A stretch of DNA of 64,000 nucleotides from Aselliscus stoliczkanus (taxonomy: Eukaryota > Chordata > Mammalia > Chiroptera > Hipposideridae): positions 156,163,434 through 156,227,433 of the forward strand of contig CM066727.1 in assembly GCA_033961575.1 (NCBI GenBank), read 5' to 3'. The translations under genes and the position numbers were made by a program. Below are positions 23,834 to 35,116 of the stretch, piece by piece. Below the pieces are notes generated by a model. It was not told the DNA's origin. It did not search any database and saw nothing but the letters and a program-made list of their open reading frames with translations. Each line of letters begins with the position of its first letter. Position 1 is the stretch's first letter.

Positions 23834-24755
23834 GGAGCATTCAAGCTTTCCTTCAGAGGGTTAAGAATGGACATGAATGCTCAAATGGGTTATCAGTCTC
23901 AGAGCATGCCTGGGGATGAGGCATTATGAGTGGAGCTTCTTGGCAGATTCAGGACAGATTATGTAGCGGAGGCAACCCTGACATGTCAGACCTCATCAGC
24001 CCTTCCCAGCTCAGGGCAGGAGCCTATTGGCCAAGGTGGAGAGGTGGGAAGGAGGAGTGTAGGGAGTCAGACCTAGAAATGAAAGAGAAGAAACAGAGAT
24101 TATCCAGACTGGAGAAGGAAAGAGGGGAGTTGAGAACAGATGGCAGAGCCCTGAACAGTGCTGTTCTTCAGTTCCAAAAGGAGCTGAGTTCAAACCATAG
24201 GCGAGCTGACTGGCATGGGTGAGTAAGCAATAAACATTTTGGCGAGTATCAGGATGACAGACCATGATGAATGTCTGAATGACTAATAGGGGTATTATAA
24301 CACCTGATGATGGTATGAGACCTTTTTCTGCCACTGTAACTTTGTGAGAGAAAAAAACTCATTGAAGAAACAGATTGGGAAAACTCTATATTTTCTAAAG
24401 TTCATTCCAGCTTAGAAATGATAAAGATTGGAAGATGATTTTCTGGTATCTCTGGCACTAAGTAGAAACTCCTACTCTTCTGTGTCAACCCAAGCAGAAG
24501 TGACACACAGGGTTCTGGGGGTTTCATGGAAGCCAGGCAGGAGGAAGTCCTCAAGATGGAAGCAAGGGCTGTTCACATGAGTTACCTAAGGCCTTCCCAT
24601 TCCAGGGGTTCTGTGAATCTGTAATGTCCACTCTTTGCACTGTAATCTCAGGACTTAATATGAGAGTCCATGAAGACTGGGATATTCTCTGAGTTGGTAC
24701 CAGGAGATTTGCAAAAAGCCAAGTCAAACTTGGACCATCTTTTGTACATCACAGG

Positions 24756-24760
<5 letters not shown>
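23834..24760. other. Intergenic DNA upstream of OR8S1-like gene
   Basis: This would hold the receptor's promoter and any 5' non-coding exon. No clear TATA element, O/E site or repeat was identified. Confidence 0.4.
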
Positions 24761-24761
<1 letters not shown>

Positions 24762-24837
<76 letters not shown>

Positions 24838-24962
24838 AAGGAGGAGGAGGAGGAGGAGGAGGAGGAGGAGGAGAAAGAAAGAAGATGAAGATGAAGAAGA
24901 AAGAAGAAAGACGAGTGGAGGGGAAGGGGAAGGGAAGGGAAGGAAAGGGAGAGGAGATGAGA
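24762..24962. repeat. (GA)n-(GGA)n purine tract
   Basis: About 35 GA units (24,763-24,833), then about 11 GGA/GAG units (24,840-24,873), then a mixed purine run to about 24,962: roughly 200 bases almost free of pyrimidines on the plus strand. Confidence 0.95.
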
Positions 24963-25550
24963 TTAAAGAACACCCAGAATACCTGGTAAAATGGACAGTT
25001 ATAAGGTTTAGTCTAGACCAGGAGAAGGTAAAGTGATCACCCTTCCCTCCTTAACAGGTAACTCAGGAAGATGATAAATGAGGATATGATTTCTATTCAT
25101 GGCTTGTACACTCACAGGTTCCCAGAGTGGATAGTTTTAGAAGATGGATTTGAAAGAGAAGGAGATTTGCCTTTACCTGGGCTCTCTAAGCCAAAAAGAG
25201 ATCTCAGCAGAGGATGCCTGAATGGCATCCGTTCCAGCACAGATATGGCTACAATTCTGTGGGCTCCCCTCTACTTTGTCCTTCCTTTAGAAGATACAGG
25301 GGTGGAACTTCTGAGCAATGAAATAGCCCTATAGCCTTTATGTCTAAATGGAAGCCTTTTGGGCTCTGCCTCCCAAGTAACAATGGCCAGAGGGACTTGA
25401 TCTCAGCTAGACATTGGAGAGTGAGGGAGGTCTCTAGAGAGACCCTTAAGCAGGAGGCCTGCTGTGAATCTGAATGAATTCTTCAGGGCCAACTATTCCT
25501 CCTGTGTGTCACCCTTGTTTCAGTGTCTTGCATCATAGAAGAGGGACCGT
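24963..25550. other. Single-copy intergenic DNA
   Basis: An 87-codon open frame at 25,071-25,334 has no recognisable family and no supporting splice sites. Nothing else was seen. Confidence 0.4.
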
Positions 25551-25890
25551 AGGGTGGCCAATAATTTTTTCCCCTCCTTATGCTATCCCCTACATTCTTG
25601 TGACTACTGTGTAACAATTAATTTGTGCTTCTTAATCCCTTCTCCTTTTCACCAACCCTCAAGCCCCCTCCCATCTGGCAATCATCAAAATGTTCTCTGT
25701 ATCTATGAGTTTGTTTATTTTGTTCTTTAGATTCTACTTATAAATGAAGTCATATGACATTTGTCTTTGGCTGTCTGACTTGTTACACTCCTCACAGTAC
25801 CCTCTTGGTCCATCCATGTTGTCACAGGTGGCAAGAGTTCCTTCTTTTTTTTTTATGGCTCAGTAATATTTCTAAGGATAAAAATACAGA
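25551..25890 (-). mobile_element. Old L1 3'UTR/ORF2-end fragment (minus strand)
   Basis: CCAACCCTCAAGCCCCCTCC, TCTATGAGTTTGTTTATTTT and TGGTCCATCCATGTTGTCAC are minus-strand L1 3'-end sequence, as in copy C near 57,380-57,570 but much diverged. It is cut by the next SINE. Confidence 0.8.
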
Positions 25891-25911
25891 GTTCTAAGGT
25901 GTCCTAGTTTT

Positions 25912-26587
25912 CCTGTTTTTTTTTGTTTTTTTTTTGTTTTGTTTTGTTTTGTTTTTTTTCTTCAAGATTTTATTGGGGAATTGGGAGAGGGGAATAGTGT
26001 TGGGGAATTGGGGAAGGGGACCAGTCAAGTTGTTGTTCTTCAGTCTTTGTTGTGGAGGGCGCCAGTTGCCATCTGGCATCCCCTCGGCAGCTCGTGGCCT
26101 CTAAGGTCAAGGTGCTATGTTCAGTCTTAATTGTGGGTGGGCATAGCCATCATCCCATGTGGGAGTTGAACCAGCAGCCTTGTTGTTAAGAGCTCAGGCT
26201 CTATCCACTGAGTCATCCTGGTGGCAGCTCAACTCAAGATGCTGAGTTCAATCTAAGTTGCAGGTAGGCATAGCCACCATCCCACGCAGGAGTCTAACCA
26301 GTAGCTTTGTTGTTAAGAGCGCACGTTCTATCCACTGAGCCATCCCAGCAGCAGCTCAGCTCAAGGTGCCAAGTTCAGTTTTCATTGAGGGTGGAAATAG
26401 CCCACCATCAAACAGGCAATCTTGTTGTTACACCAGCTGAGCCATCCTGCCACCTGTTGGCAGCTCAGTGACAGCTCAGCTTGGGAGCAGCATCACTGGC
26501 TCATATGGAAATTGAACCAGCGGCCCTGTTGCTCAGGGCTCGCACTCTTAAGCCAGCTCTTAACCAACTGAGCCACCCGGCCAGCCC
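25912..26587 (-). mobile_element. Compound SINE with several tRNA-like units (Rhin-1-like)
   Basis: About 620 bp plus a T-rich tail. On the minus strand it opens with GGGCTGGCCGGGTGGCTCAG (a complete tRNA-like head), followed by at least three further units that each begin with a GGATGGCTCAG-type or GGATGACTCAG segment, continue with AACAACAAGGCTGCTGGTTC-like B boxes and end in GGGATGGTGGCTATGCC. The tail is GTCCCCTTCCCCAATTCCCC and CAATAAAATCTTGAAG. The target-site duplication is AAGGTGTCCTAG / AAGGTTTCCTAG. The layout resembles what I remember of the Rhin-1 SINE of horseshoe bats. Confidence 0.8.
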
Positions 26588-26850
26588 AAGGTTTCCTAGC
26601 TCTAAATCTTGGGATTCCCTCCCTTCCTCTGTCCTCCTCCTTCCCATTTTCTTATGTTTTAAATTTATATTTATGATTATAAAAATAAGATAATGATAAA
26701 AGATAGAAAATGAAAAAAGATATTGAAGATACTTTAAAAATGAAAAGATATTTTAATGATAAAGAAAATAAAAATGTATCATGTCAACCCAAGTTAATTT
26801 TTTCATTCATTACAATTCAAATAAAATCCAAAATAGATTAAAAACTTTGA
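26588..26850. other. AT-rich intergenic DNA
   Basis: A-rich sequence with GATAAA/GAAAA runs. Nothing was recognised. Confidence 0.4.
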
Positions 26851-26992
26851 AACAAAGATTTTTAAATTAAATTTATTGGGGTGACATTGGTTAGCAGAAT
26901 TATATGTTTCAAGTGTATAATTCTATAAAACATTTCCTCTATATTGCATTGTGAATTCCCTGAAGTCACCACTAAATTCCAAACTTTCATTA
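26851..26992 (-). mobile_element. L1 3'-end fragment (minus strand)
   Basis: TTTATTGGGGTGACATTGGT followed by TATGTTTCAAGTGTATAATT is the reverse complement of an old laurasiatherian L1 3' end. Confidence 0.75.
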
Positions 26993-27895
26993 ACTAGATG
27001 AGTTGAAATTTGTAAGAACCATGGGGCATTCTCTCTGGTAAGGTGTGTTCAGAATTTATGGATCGAAGCAGGGGCCTTGATCCTTAGGTGGATGTCTGGG
27101 AACTCTGAGAGGTGGAAGGCTGGGTAGCAGTTTTGTATGGACCTGTAAGGAACTGGGTGCTTCATTTAGGAAATCACAGGGAAGCGATGCAGGGTTCCAC
27201 AGCTTACTTCTGAATTATTTTCCTCCATCCATATGAGTTGAGGCATATAAATACCAGGGTTACAAATTGTGATGATCAAAGGAGTCAATCAACAGAAAAG
27301 ATATTTTTATATGACTAACCAATTTTGCCCATTCCAGGATGACAAAGCTATAATGCTTCAGCCCACTTGTGGTGTGGTAGTCTTAGGCCCATGAAGTTAT
27401 ACCAACTAACATCCTCACCACCAGTAGCATTATTTCACAGCCTCAACAACAGTTAGTAGTTTCAGTCTTTTAAATTTTTGCTAATATGTTAATAGCACTG
27501 TCCCCCTTCTCTGTCTCTATCTGACCCCACGTGGTCAAGACACACAGATTCTCCCAGTGATCTCTGAGGAGGTGAGACATGATGGGCCTCTCAGGAAGCA
27601 TGCCACAGCACTGGGGGGGGGGTTGGATGTCCACCCTGGGCATCTCTTTTTCCTACTGAGAAACTGTAGACCCAGGGGACCTCTTGGTGTGGTGCTGTGT
27701 TGGCCTGGTGGATGATGTGGTCAGAGGGTAGTAGCTCCTTTCTCCTTTCTAATGTGATCCTTCTCATTCTTTGAGTCCCTGGGGGGTGCTTCAGCCCCCC
27801 CACTGGATTCTGGGAGTTTTATAATGGTATCTTATCTATGGAGAGTTGCTAGTTAGTTTTCTTGTGAGTTGGGAATGACCTACTTGTATGTTGCT
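26993..27895. other. Single-copy intergenic DNA with one L1-like patch
   Basis: Mostly not assignable. 27,395-27,490 (CTAACATCCTCACCACCAGT onward) faintly resembles L1 3' material. No gene was recognised. Confidence 0.35.
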
Positions 27896-28970
27896 ATCTT
27901 GATAATGTCACTCCTGCTTTCATCATTATTCCTAATTGTTTGCTTACTTTGGATTTAATTTTTTTCTTCTTTTCCTTGTTTTTTTTTTTACAATTGAATC
28001 TTAGATAGTTTTTGTTTTCTAGAACAAATATTTAATACTATAAATTTTTTGTAAACACCACTTTAGCTTCTCTTCACATATGTTTATATGCTACATTTCA
28101 ATTTCTTTCAATTGAAAACATTTTCTAATGTGTCTTGTAATTTCTTCTGTGACCCATTTGTTATTTATAAGAAGGTGATTCAATTTATAAATATTTGGGG
28201 GATTTTCTGGATATATTTCTGTTGTTGATGTTTGGCTTATTTCTAGAATAAACTGTAATTTCTAGTTGTGGTCAGAAAACGTACTTTATAGGACTTCAAT
28301 TCTTTTATATTTGTTGAGTTTGATTTTTCCCCTACAATAAAACATCTTGGTGCTTGTTCCATGTGTGCTTGAAAAGAATGTGTATTATGCTGTTTTTTGG
28401 GTTGTGTTCTTGGAATGTCAGCCAGATCAATTTATTTTATAGTGTTCTTCATGTCCTTTCTACACTTATTTCCTGCAGTCAAGTTACAGGTTGTAACTTT
28501 TACTACTGATTATTGAGAGAAGAGGGTTGAAATCTCCAATTGTGAATTTGTCTCTTTGTACTTCGGTTCTGTCAGTTTTTGCTTTATTACTTTGAAGCTT
28601 TGTTGTTATGTGTGTACATTAAAAAATACAACACCAAGTGCAGGCAATGTTGCAGAGTAACTGAGTCCCTCATACATTTCTGCTGGGAATGTAAAATTGT
28701 ACAACCATTCTGGAAAACAGCTTGGAAATTTGTTTTTATTAAGTTAAACCAACATTTAACCATATGCCATAACAAGCCCTCTTCTGAGAATTCACACTTA
28801 AGAACTGAAAACTTATATTCACACAAAACCTACACGTGAATATTCATAGCAGTTTTATTTGCAATAGATATAAACTGGAAACAACCCAAATGTTCTTACC
28901 CTGGCAATAGATAAATAAACCATACATGGAATAGCCATACAATGAAATTCTACTCAGCAATAAAATATAT
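27896..28970. mobile_element. Old L1 pieces in opposite orientations
   Basis: 27,896-28,615 is minus-strand ORF2, endonuclease to linker (TTCCATGTGTGCTTGAAAAG, GGTTGAAATCTCCAATTGTG). 28,625-28,970 is plus-strand ORF2 3' end (CATTTCTGCTGGGAATGTAA, ATGAAATTCTACTCAGCAAT). The junction lies near 28,620. They come from distant parts of the L1, so this is either two insertions or one inverted and deleted insertion. Confidence 0.8.
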
Positions 28971-29159
28971 ATATTCCTTTCTTTCATTTTTAATATTGAT
29001 CTGTTGATCATCTGGCTAGCTCTATGAATTTCCAAGATTCTTTTCTGCTTCCAATATCTGAAGCAATCAGGAAGTCTGCTTACTGTCAACTTACCAGAGT
29101 ATCTTGCTGTAGTAAACTAATTCTCCATCATCTTCTGACTCTGATCAGCTACCTGAAAT

Positions 29160-29725
29160 ATTGGAGATATTTTCCAAGGGTCCTTCTCATAGCTACTTTC
29201 ACTTCATTGCTCTTCAAGCTATAGATGAGGGAGTTCACTCAGGGAATGACCACACTACCCTGTACAGGGGTGATAAACTCCAATGGTGAACCTGAGTTTG
29301 ATAAGAAAGAGCTAAGAAAAGTTGCACCACAAAACAGGAGTACTGCAGTTAGGTGGGAGGAGTACTTGGGGAAGATCTTGCTTCTACCTGAGAAAGAGCT
29401 GGTGCTTGGGATGGTGGACACAATGAGAATATGGGAATAAACAATTAGGACATAAGTTCCAAGCTCATGCAGGAGGCTGGAGCAGAGAAGAACAGTAAAA
29501 TTGATGGAGACATCAGAGCAGGACAGAGGAAAGAAAGAGGGCACCTCACAGCTATAGTGGGAGATGGACTGAACCCCACAGAATTCCAAGCTAATAGCTA
29601 CTAGGATGTTGATGAGTGTGTCCAGAAACCCCAGACCCTATGAGTCCCTTGCTAGCCAATTACAGAGCTTGACATAGTATTCAATACTTAGTGGCTAGGT
29701 GCTTAATGGATAAATTCCCTGGGAG
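29160..29725 (-). pseudogene. Olfactory receptor pseudogene, 3' half
   Basis: Minus-strand sequence encodes the middle and end of a class II receptor: LGFLDTLINIL (TM4), then ISHYSCEVPSFFPLSCSD (extracellular loop 2), FSGRSKIFPKYSSHLTAVLL (TM6) and VNSLIYSLKSNEVKVAMRR (TM7). It lacks the first half (TM1-3). A TAG interrupts TM4 near 29,640, a frameshift lies near 29,670, and a TGA replaces the residue after VVIP in TM7 near 29,237. Weak MAYDRY-end similarity (SIKHLATKY) marks the 5' limit near 29,720. CEVPSFFPLSCSD suggests family 5/8. It lies in the same orientation as the OR8S1-like gene 5 kb away, probably from an old local duplication. Confidence 0.88.
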
Positions 29726-30330
29726 TTGTGCTGTGTATTACTCCTCTTTTTCATGTTATTTTCCTGTGTTCACATGAGCTGCATTTTTGAACAATTTGAT
29801 GATAAAATGAGTAAAGCACCTGGAAAAACAAAATTTTAAATGTGGCTAGCTTTTGGGAGGAGTGTGTGACTCCTCACCCTAGTCTATGGTACTGAAAGGG
29901 ACCAGTGTGAAGACCAGCCCTTAAGTTAACACTCCTTTTTGAGGAAATCTTTATCTCTTTGAATGAATTGTCCTAAAAAATGCGTCTATATTGCAGCATA
30001 AAATACATTTTGAGAATTTTTTGACGTAACTGTTTTTATGGCACAAATGTCAAAATGTATTTTATATGATCCAAATTTAGATCCACATATAATAACATAC
30101 AAGACTAGGTGGCTGCCATTACTTAAGAGAGTCAATGGAAGATTAATTTTTAAAATGTTAGCTAAAGAAATATTTATTTCCTTCCTGATAAATTCTAACT
30201 ACTGAGAAGGAAATTGGAGATTCTCAGTAAGAAAAGATACTATTCTTTTTGCTTCTGAAAAATTTATAATCTAGGCGGGGACTTACTTACATGTGTAAAA
30301 TGTATTCCTCGTGAGCATAAATTCAGTCCA
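29726..30330. other. Single-copy intergenic DNA
   Basis: AT-rich, with no recognised feature. Confidence 0.4.
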
Positions 30331-30336
30331 AATCAG

Positions 30337-30456
30337 TTTTTTTTTTTGTTTTTTTTTTTTTGAGGGCAGTGTCACTGGCCCTCATATGTGGGACCCGAAC
30401 TGGGGCCACTGGCTTCCGAAGCCAGTGCTTAATCACCAAGTCACTAGGCCAGTCCC
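30337..30456 (-). mobile_element. Short tRNA-derived SINE (minus strand)
   Basis: Short-family head with a T-rich left end. The target-site duplication is AAATCAGTT at 30,330-30,338 and 30,457-30,465. Confidence 0.88.
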
Positions 30457-32340
30457 AAATCAGTTGTTTTAATGTCTGAATTCTTTCATAACATTGACTG
30501 AGTAGTTTAGTTCAAAAAGTTTTCTATACCTGGTCTTTTTAAAAAATGCTACCTTGATGTGAATTTTACATTATTTGGTGATGGTACTTTAGAGATGGTA
30601 CTGCCTTTGTAAAGGGAGCTACGCAAAATGTCAATTACTCTCCAATGATTCTGGAAACTTCCAAATGATTTAACTTGGTGATAGGATTGGCCTAGCCTGG
30701 CTGAGCCTGTTCAGTGAAGAACTAGCTCCTAAGGACCTGTGAGGTATGTTTTGGAATATTGACGTAATCATCTTCAGAGATAATCCAGTCCAAATTCCTG
30801 TTCAAATCATTCAAGTAAGTATCTTGGATCTAGAGAGAAGTGACTGGCCCTAAGTTATATAGTCATTTATAACAAAGCTAGGACAATATTTTCTTACATG
30901 TTTTTAAAATTTCATTAGGCTCATTATATGCAAACATCTAGGTACAATATTTAGCTGCCTCCAGGTAGTTTGATGTACAAAGTCTGATACATGTGGATGT
31001 ATAAAACTACTTGTCAAAAAAGTTTTATTGTTATTGGTAAATATCACAGTAATAGGCATTAGAGAAAACAGAGAAATAAGAGGTAAATATTTGAAACTGT
31101 ATAAAGAGTGAACATGTATAAGATATATATACATATGCACACACACATATATATTCCTTTACCACACAGAAGATTATCTTTACCACAATTAAGATACTGA
31201 AATTTTTACTGGAGCCAAAATAATATGACTCTGAACTTCTGAGGTCTTTCTTAGATAGTAGTTTTTTATAAAACTGTTAGATTCATGTACTTGAATAAAT
31301 TAACAATGGGCACAAAGTATGATGGCTTATAAGTATGCCAATGACAGTTCAGGAGTCATAACTAAATATTGGAGCTACCATTTCTTGTTATAATCAAATA
31401 TTAAACTACCATATTAACAGAATTGAAACTGGATTATAGGTCATACAACATTTTGCTTTAATAGCACTTCTTTAAAAATATTTATTAATAGTTCTATAAT
31501 TGGCATAAAATTAGAGAATTTAACTTTTATTTAGAAACATAAAAATATATTTTCTGATTCATATATGTAAAGGCAATATTTTTCTCCATATTTTGTGGCC
31601 TCCAGGATATTGTCCTGGGCATCTGCATATCAAAGGTGCCTGAATTATCCCACATAACATACTGTTACAACCTGATAAGATAACATTTAGATCTGACTAC
31701 TTTCAAAAGTAAGCTGACTTATTACATTGTTAATCCTATGATAATTTTCTCTTTGGAAGAGGAAGTCAAGGGCATTTGGAGAGGGCAGTCACAAAATAGT
31801 CAAGGATGGAGACAAGGCTAATCAGTCAAATATCTGGAAATATCCCAGGTTGAGGTCTCTAGGGACATTTCACAAATATTAAAGAACAAATCATCATTTC
31901 TTATGGGTCATACTAATAAGAGAAGGGCACAAGGTCCTGTGGGGCTACACAGATCAATTGGGTGAATGTGTGCCTCACCTAAAAATGAGGAGTGATAATA
32001 AATGTGAAACCCCTCTAAAGAGATTTATGGACAGTGGAGGGGTTGTTTGTTTGTTGTCAGCTCCAGTGGTTCCAGGCCTAGGACAACATCTGCATGTTTA
32101 AGCTAAAGGGAACATTGCTTCTCAAAATACTACCTCTCTTATTTTGAATTAGACTGACTGTATCCCACTCACTAATAATTCCACTTCACTACAATAACCT
32201 TATGATGATTTACCTCTCCAACTCTAACATCTCTCTCTGGGAACAGACAAAAGAGGGGCTCTAAAAAGGCTCCTATTGCCACCTTACAAGGTTAATTTTT
32301 TATTATTTATGATATAACATTTCCATCCTTTGATTGTCAG
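30457..32340. other. AT-rich intergenic DNA
   Basis: A possible MIR remnant near 30,775-30,890 (GATAATCCAGTCCAAATTCC). The rest shows no gene or repeat that I recognise. Confidence 0.4.
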
Positions 32341-32765
32341 CATTTCTGTACGTGATATTTAAGGTAAAACTCTTAAGCAGCAATTAGTTAAAAATTTCTA
32401 TATTTTAGTCAGAGTATTTAGGCCATTTACATTTAAATAATTACTGATGTAGTTGGATTTGGCTTCCCATCTCACTATTTGTTCTCTATTTGTCACACCA
32501 CTCTATATTCCTTTTTCTCTTTCTTGCCTTGTTTTGGATTAGCCATTTTAAAAAATGGCTAATCCTTTCTATTAGGAGGCAGTCTTTTACTCTTGTTTTA
32601 GTTGTTAACCTGGATGTTACCACATGCATCCTATAAATTAGTACTTTTACCACTTCCTGGGCAATATAAAGATTATAGCATATTTTAATGTTTTTTACCC
32701 CTCTCCAACCTTTTGTGCTATTATAGTCATGCATTTTGATTATATATTTGTATGTGTGTGTGTGC
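32341..32765 (-). mobile_element. Ancient L1 fragment, region before ORF2 endonuclease (minus strand, tentative)
   Basis: CAGAGTATTTAGGCCATTTA plus CATTTAAATAATTACTGATG parallels minus-strand L1 sequence at 44,080-44,115 in copy B. Downstream similarity is weak, so the limits are approximate. Confidence 0.55.
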
Positions 32766-32770
32766 ATATA

Positions 32771-33353
32771 CCGGGCTGCCAAAAAATGTATACACATTTC
32801 AAGAAACATTATCTATTTATTACTTTTTGAAGTTGAAATGAATTACAGTAGCAATGTGTAGTATGATGTTAGCTCCAAAGATGGTGTTAATCAAATGAAT
32901 GCTAGCATCACCATGCGACAGGCAGGACAGTCAAAGAAAATGGTGGAAGCATGGTTGTCGTTCAAGGAGTGCAAGACCATTTTAAAGTGGTATTTGAAAT
33001 TTGAGAACATTGTGGAAGTATGGCAATGAGGCACGAGTATGCAACAGAGCCTCCAACACGCCTAACTATTGCACATATTCGTGATAAGTTTGAGATGCAT
33101 GGTACTGTGTGAAGTAATTAAAACGGCATGCACAGCGATACAAGTGGACACGTTGATCACCGTTGTTCAAGCAGTAGTTTGCCATAATCAGAAGTATCTA
33201 GATGCTGATGGTAACCAGTTTGAGCACCTCTTGTAATTGCAGAAGTCAAACATGACTTGTATTCATCTTTTGTTATCATTATATATCGAGTATTACAATT
33301 TTAATACAGTTTTTTTCCTGTCTTAAAATGTGTACACATTTTTTGGCACCCTC

Positions 33354-33355
<2 letters not shown>
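32771..33355. mobile_element. Tc1/mariner-type DNA transposon, 585 bp, internally deleted
   Basis: The terminal inverted repeats are about 33 bp. The left begins CCGGGCTGCCAAAAAATGTA; the right, reverse-complemented, begins CAGAGGGTGCCAAAAAATGT. Both continue to TACACATTT and AAGA. TA dinucleotides flank both ends (32,769 and 33,356), the usual mariner target duplication. The interior (32,870-33,235) has plus-strand fragments such as FENIVEVW and PPTRLTIAHIRDKFEMHGT, which resemble the N-terminal helix-turn-helix region (DUF4817-like) of some transposases. No DDE catalytic domain is present, and the frame is broken, so the copy was mobilised in trans if at all. Confidence 0.85.

Positions 33356-33356
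<1 letters not shown>

Positions 33357-33386
<30 letters not shown>
33357..33386. repeat. (GT)n microsatellite
   Basis: About 13 GT units directly at the right end of the mariner element. Confidence 0.9.
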
Positions 33387-33390
<4 letters not shown>

Positions 33391-33615
33391 ATAATGCCTC
33401 AAGACATTATTATGTTACCATACAGATTAATATTCATTTGAATTTACCCACATGTTCAACTTTTTAAGTGCTTTTAATTCATTCCTCTATTTCAATGTTT
33501 CCATTTAGGAACATTTTCCCTCTATATAAAGAAATCCTTTTAGTATTTTAGTTATGCAAGCATGCTGGTGCCAAATATCTTCAGCTGTTGTTTGTCTGAA
33601 AAAAATTGTCCTTTC

Positions 33616-34020
33616 TTTTTTTTTTTTTTAACAGGCAGAATTTTAATACCTGTTTTTATTAATAGGTTAAGTCATGCAGTTACAAAGAAATTAGAAATTT
33701 CTGAAATTAGAAATATTATTGTTTTAAAAAGGCACATTCATTACATAAATAATATCTAGTATTTCATTGGTATACTGCTGTGCAAAAGTCTCTTGCCAAA
33801 AAACCTCCCAAACAAAATACTCAGTCTACTGTTTTACGCCCCATGCTTGTCTACAGCACGTGAAGCCTCTAAAAGGGACACAAAACCAGGCAGAGCTGGG
33901 GACACTGGCAATATTTAGAGTTCTTAGCCAGACTCCAGACAGAGGAACCAAGTAGGCCTTTTTTTGTTTTTTGTTACTCTACCTAGATAATTGTTTTATT
34001 GCTCAATGCAATAGCTCTTC
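33616..34020 (-). pseudogene. Possible retroposed 3'UTR (processed pseudogene fragment)
   Basis: A 15-base T run at 33,616-33,630 has, 24 bases inside it, TTTATT, which is AATAAA on the minus strand: the geometry of a reverse-transcribed mRNA tail. The minus-strand sequence upstream is non-coding and of 3'UTR character (for example GAGGCTTCACGTGCTGTAGA). The source gene was not recognised, no clear target-site duplication was found, and the 5' limit is a guess. Confidence 0.35.
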
Positions 34021-35100
34021 AAAAGAAATGAAAAATTAATTAAAATGATAAGACCATTACAATGTTATTTAGACTACATGCCATAATTATATTGAGAAAA
34101 TTCAGATCGTTTTAACAAAAATAGCCTCCATCATTTGCAGTTATAAAGATAATTATCCATTTGAATTTTTTTTTTTTTGCTGGACCACAATACAAAACTG
34201 ATGAGCTATAAATTATTTCTTTTATGTCATAAAAATACTAGCTTTTTTTCACTTATGTTTATAAGCATTCACTGCTTGAGGCAAAGTTAGGCTTGGTAAG
34301 TAAATAAAGGCAATTTTATTTCAGCAACATGTACTCATTTTGTTCTAAAAGAATAAAATGCAGAAAAAAAAGAAAAGAAAAAAAAGAATAAAATTCATAA
34401 AGAGAAACAGCTTTTATTTTTGTTTGTAACCTGTTAAACTGAGTTATTTTGTTGATGTGAAATAACAGTAACTCATTTTAGGACCCTATTATCTTCTGAA
34501 AATTCCACTTCTTAAATGCATCAATGTTATAGCACATACCATCCCAGACTTGGCCGAAGCAAAATAATGCAAGCAACTGATTGCTCAGCTCAAACAAAAG
34601 ATAATTAATGTGTTGGGAACAACCTATGGAGAAAGGGAGCATAATCAGATGAAAGGAGACTTATTATTTAAAGGCAAAATATCTCAAATGGCCATCTGGC
34701 AGAGCCAATTTCAACTTTTACACCCATCAACCTGTATATGATCTCCTTACATGACTTCTTTGTTTTAAAGGGCTGATTCAGTTAGATTTGTTGAGAGTGA
34801 TGTCCATAAGAAAAAGGGATATCTGTGATTAAATGTAAACCTGTAATAGGTTTGCCGAAGTTACAGGTAAAGACAGTAGTTAAGAAGTCAGCTATGATCC
34901 ATCTGTTTGAACGTCAAACCAGCTTCATTGAGAAAGTGATATGTTGGATAGACTAGAAGGATGAAAAAGAATTATGCAAAAGGTTTGGCAGATTGAGCTG
35001 AGATGAGTTCCAAGTGAGGTCAAAGTAACAGCATTATCTATTGTCTCAAGGTGAAAAATGTGACTTATTTCAAGAACAGAAAGTAGCCTGGTGTGTGCAT
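34021..35100. other. AT-rich intergenic DNA
   Basis: The 34,360-34,400 stretch is A-rich. No exon or repeat family was recognised. Confidence 0.4.
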
Positions 35101-35116
35101 GCAGTGGGAATAGTTT

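Noticed and set aside
25071..25334. 87-codon open frame between the receptor and the L1 fragment
   Set aside because: No family resemblance, no splice sites and no conserved start context; compatible with chance.
27896..28970. A second twin-priming event
   Set aside because: The two parts come from ORF2 regions thousands of bases apart, so a simple twin-priming product would need a very large deletion; two separate insertions are at least as likely.
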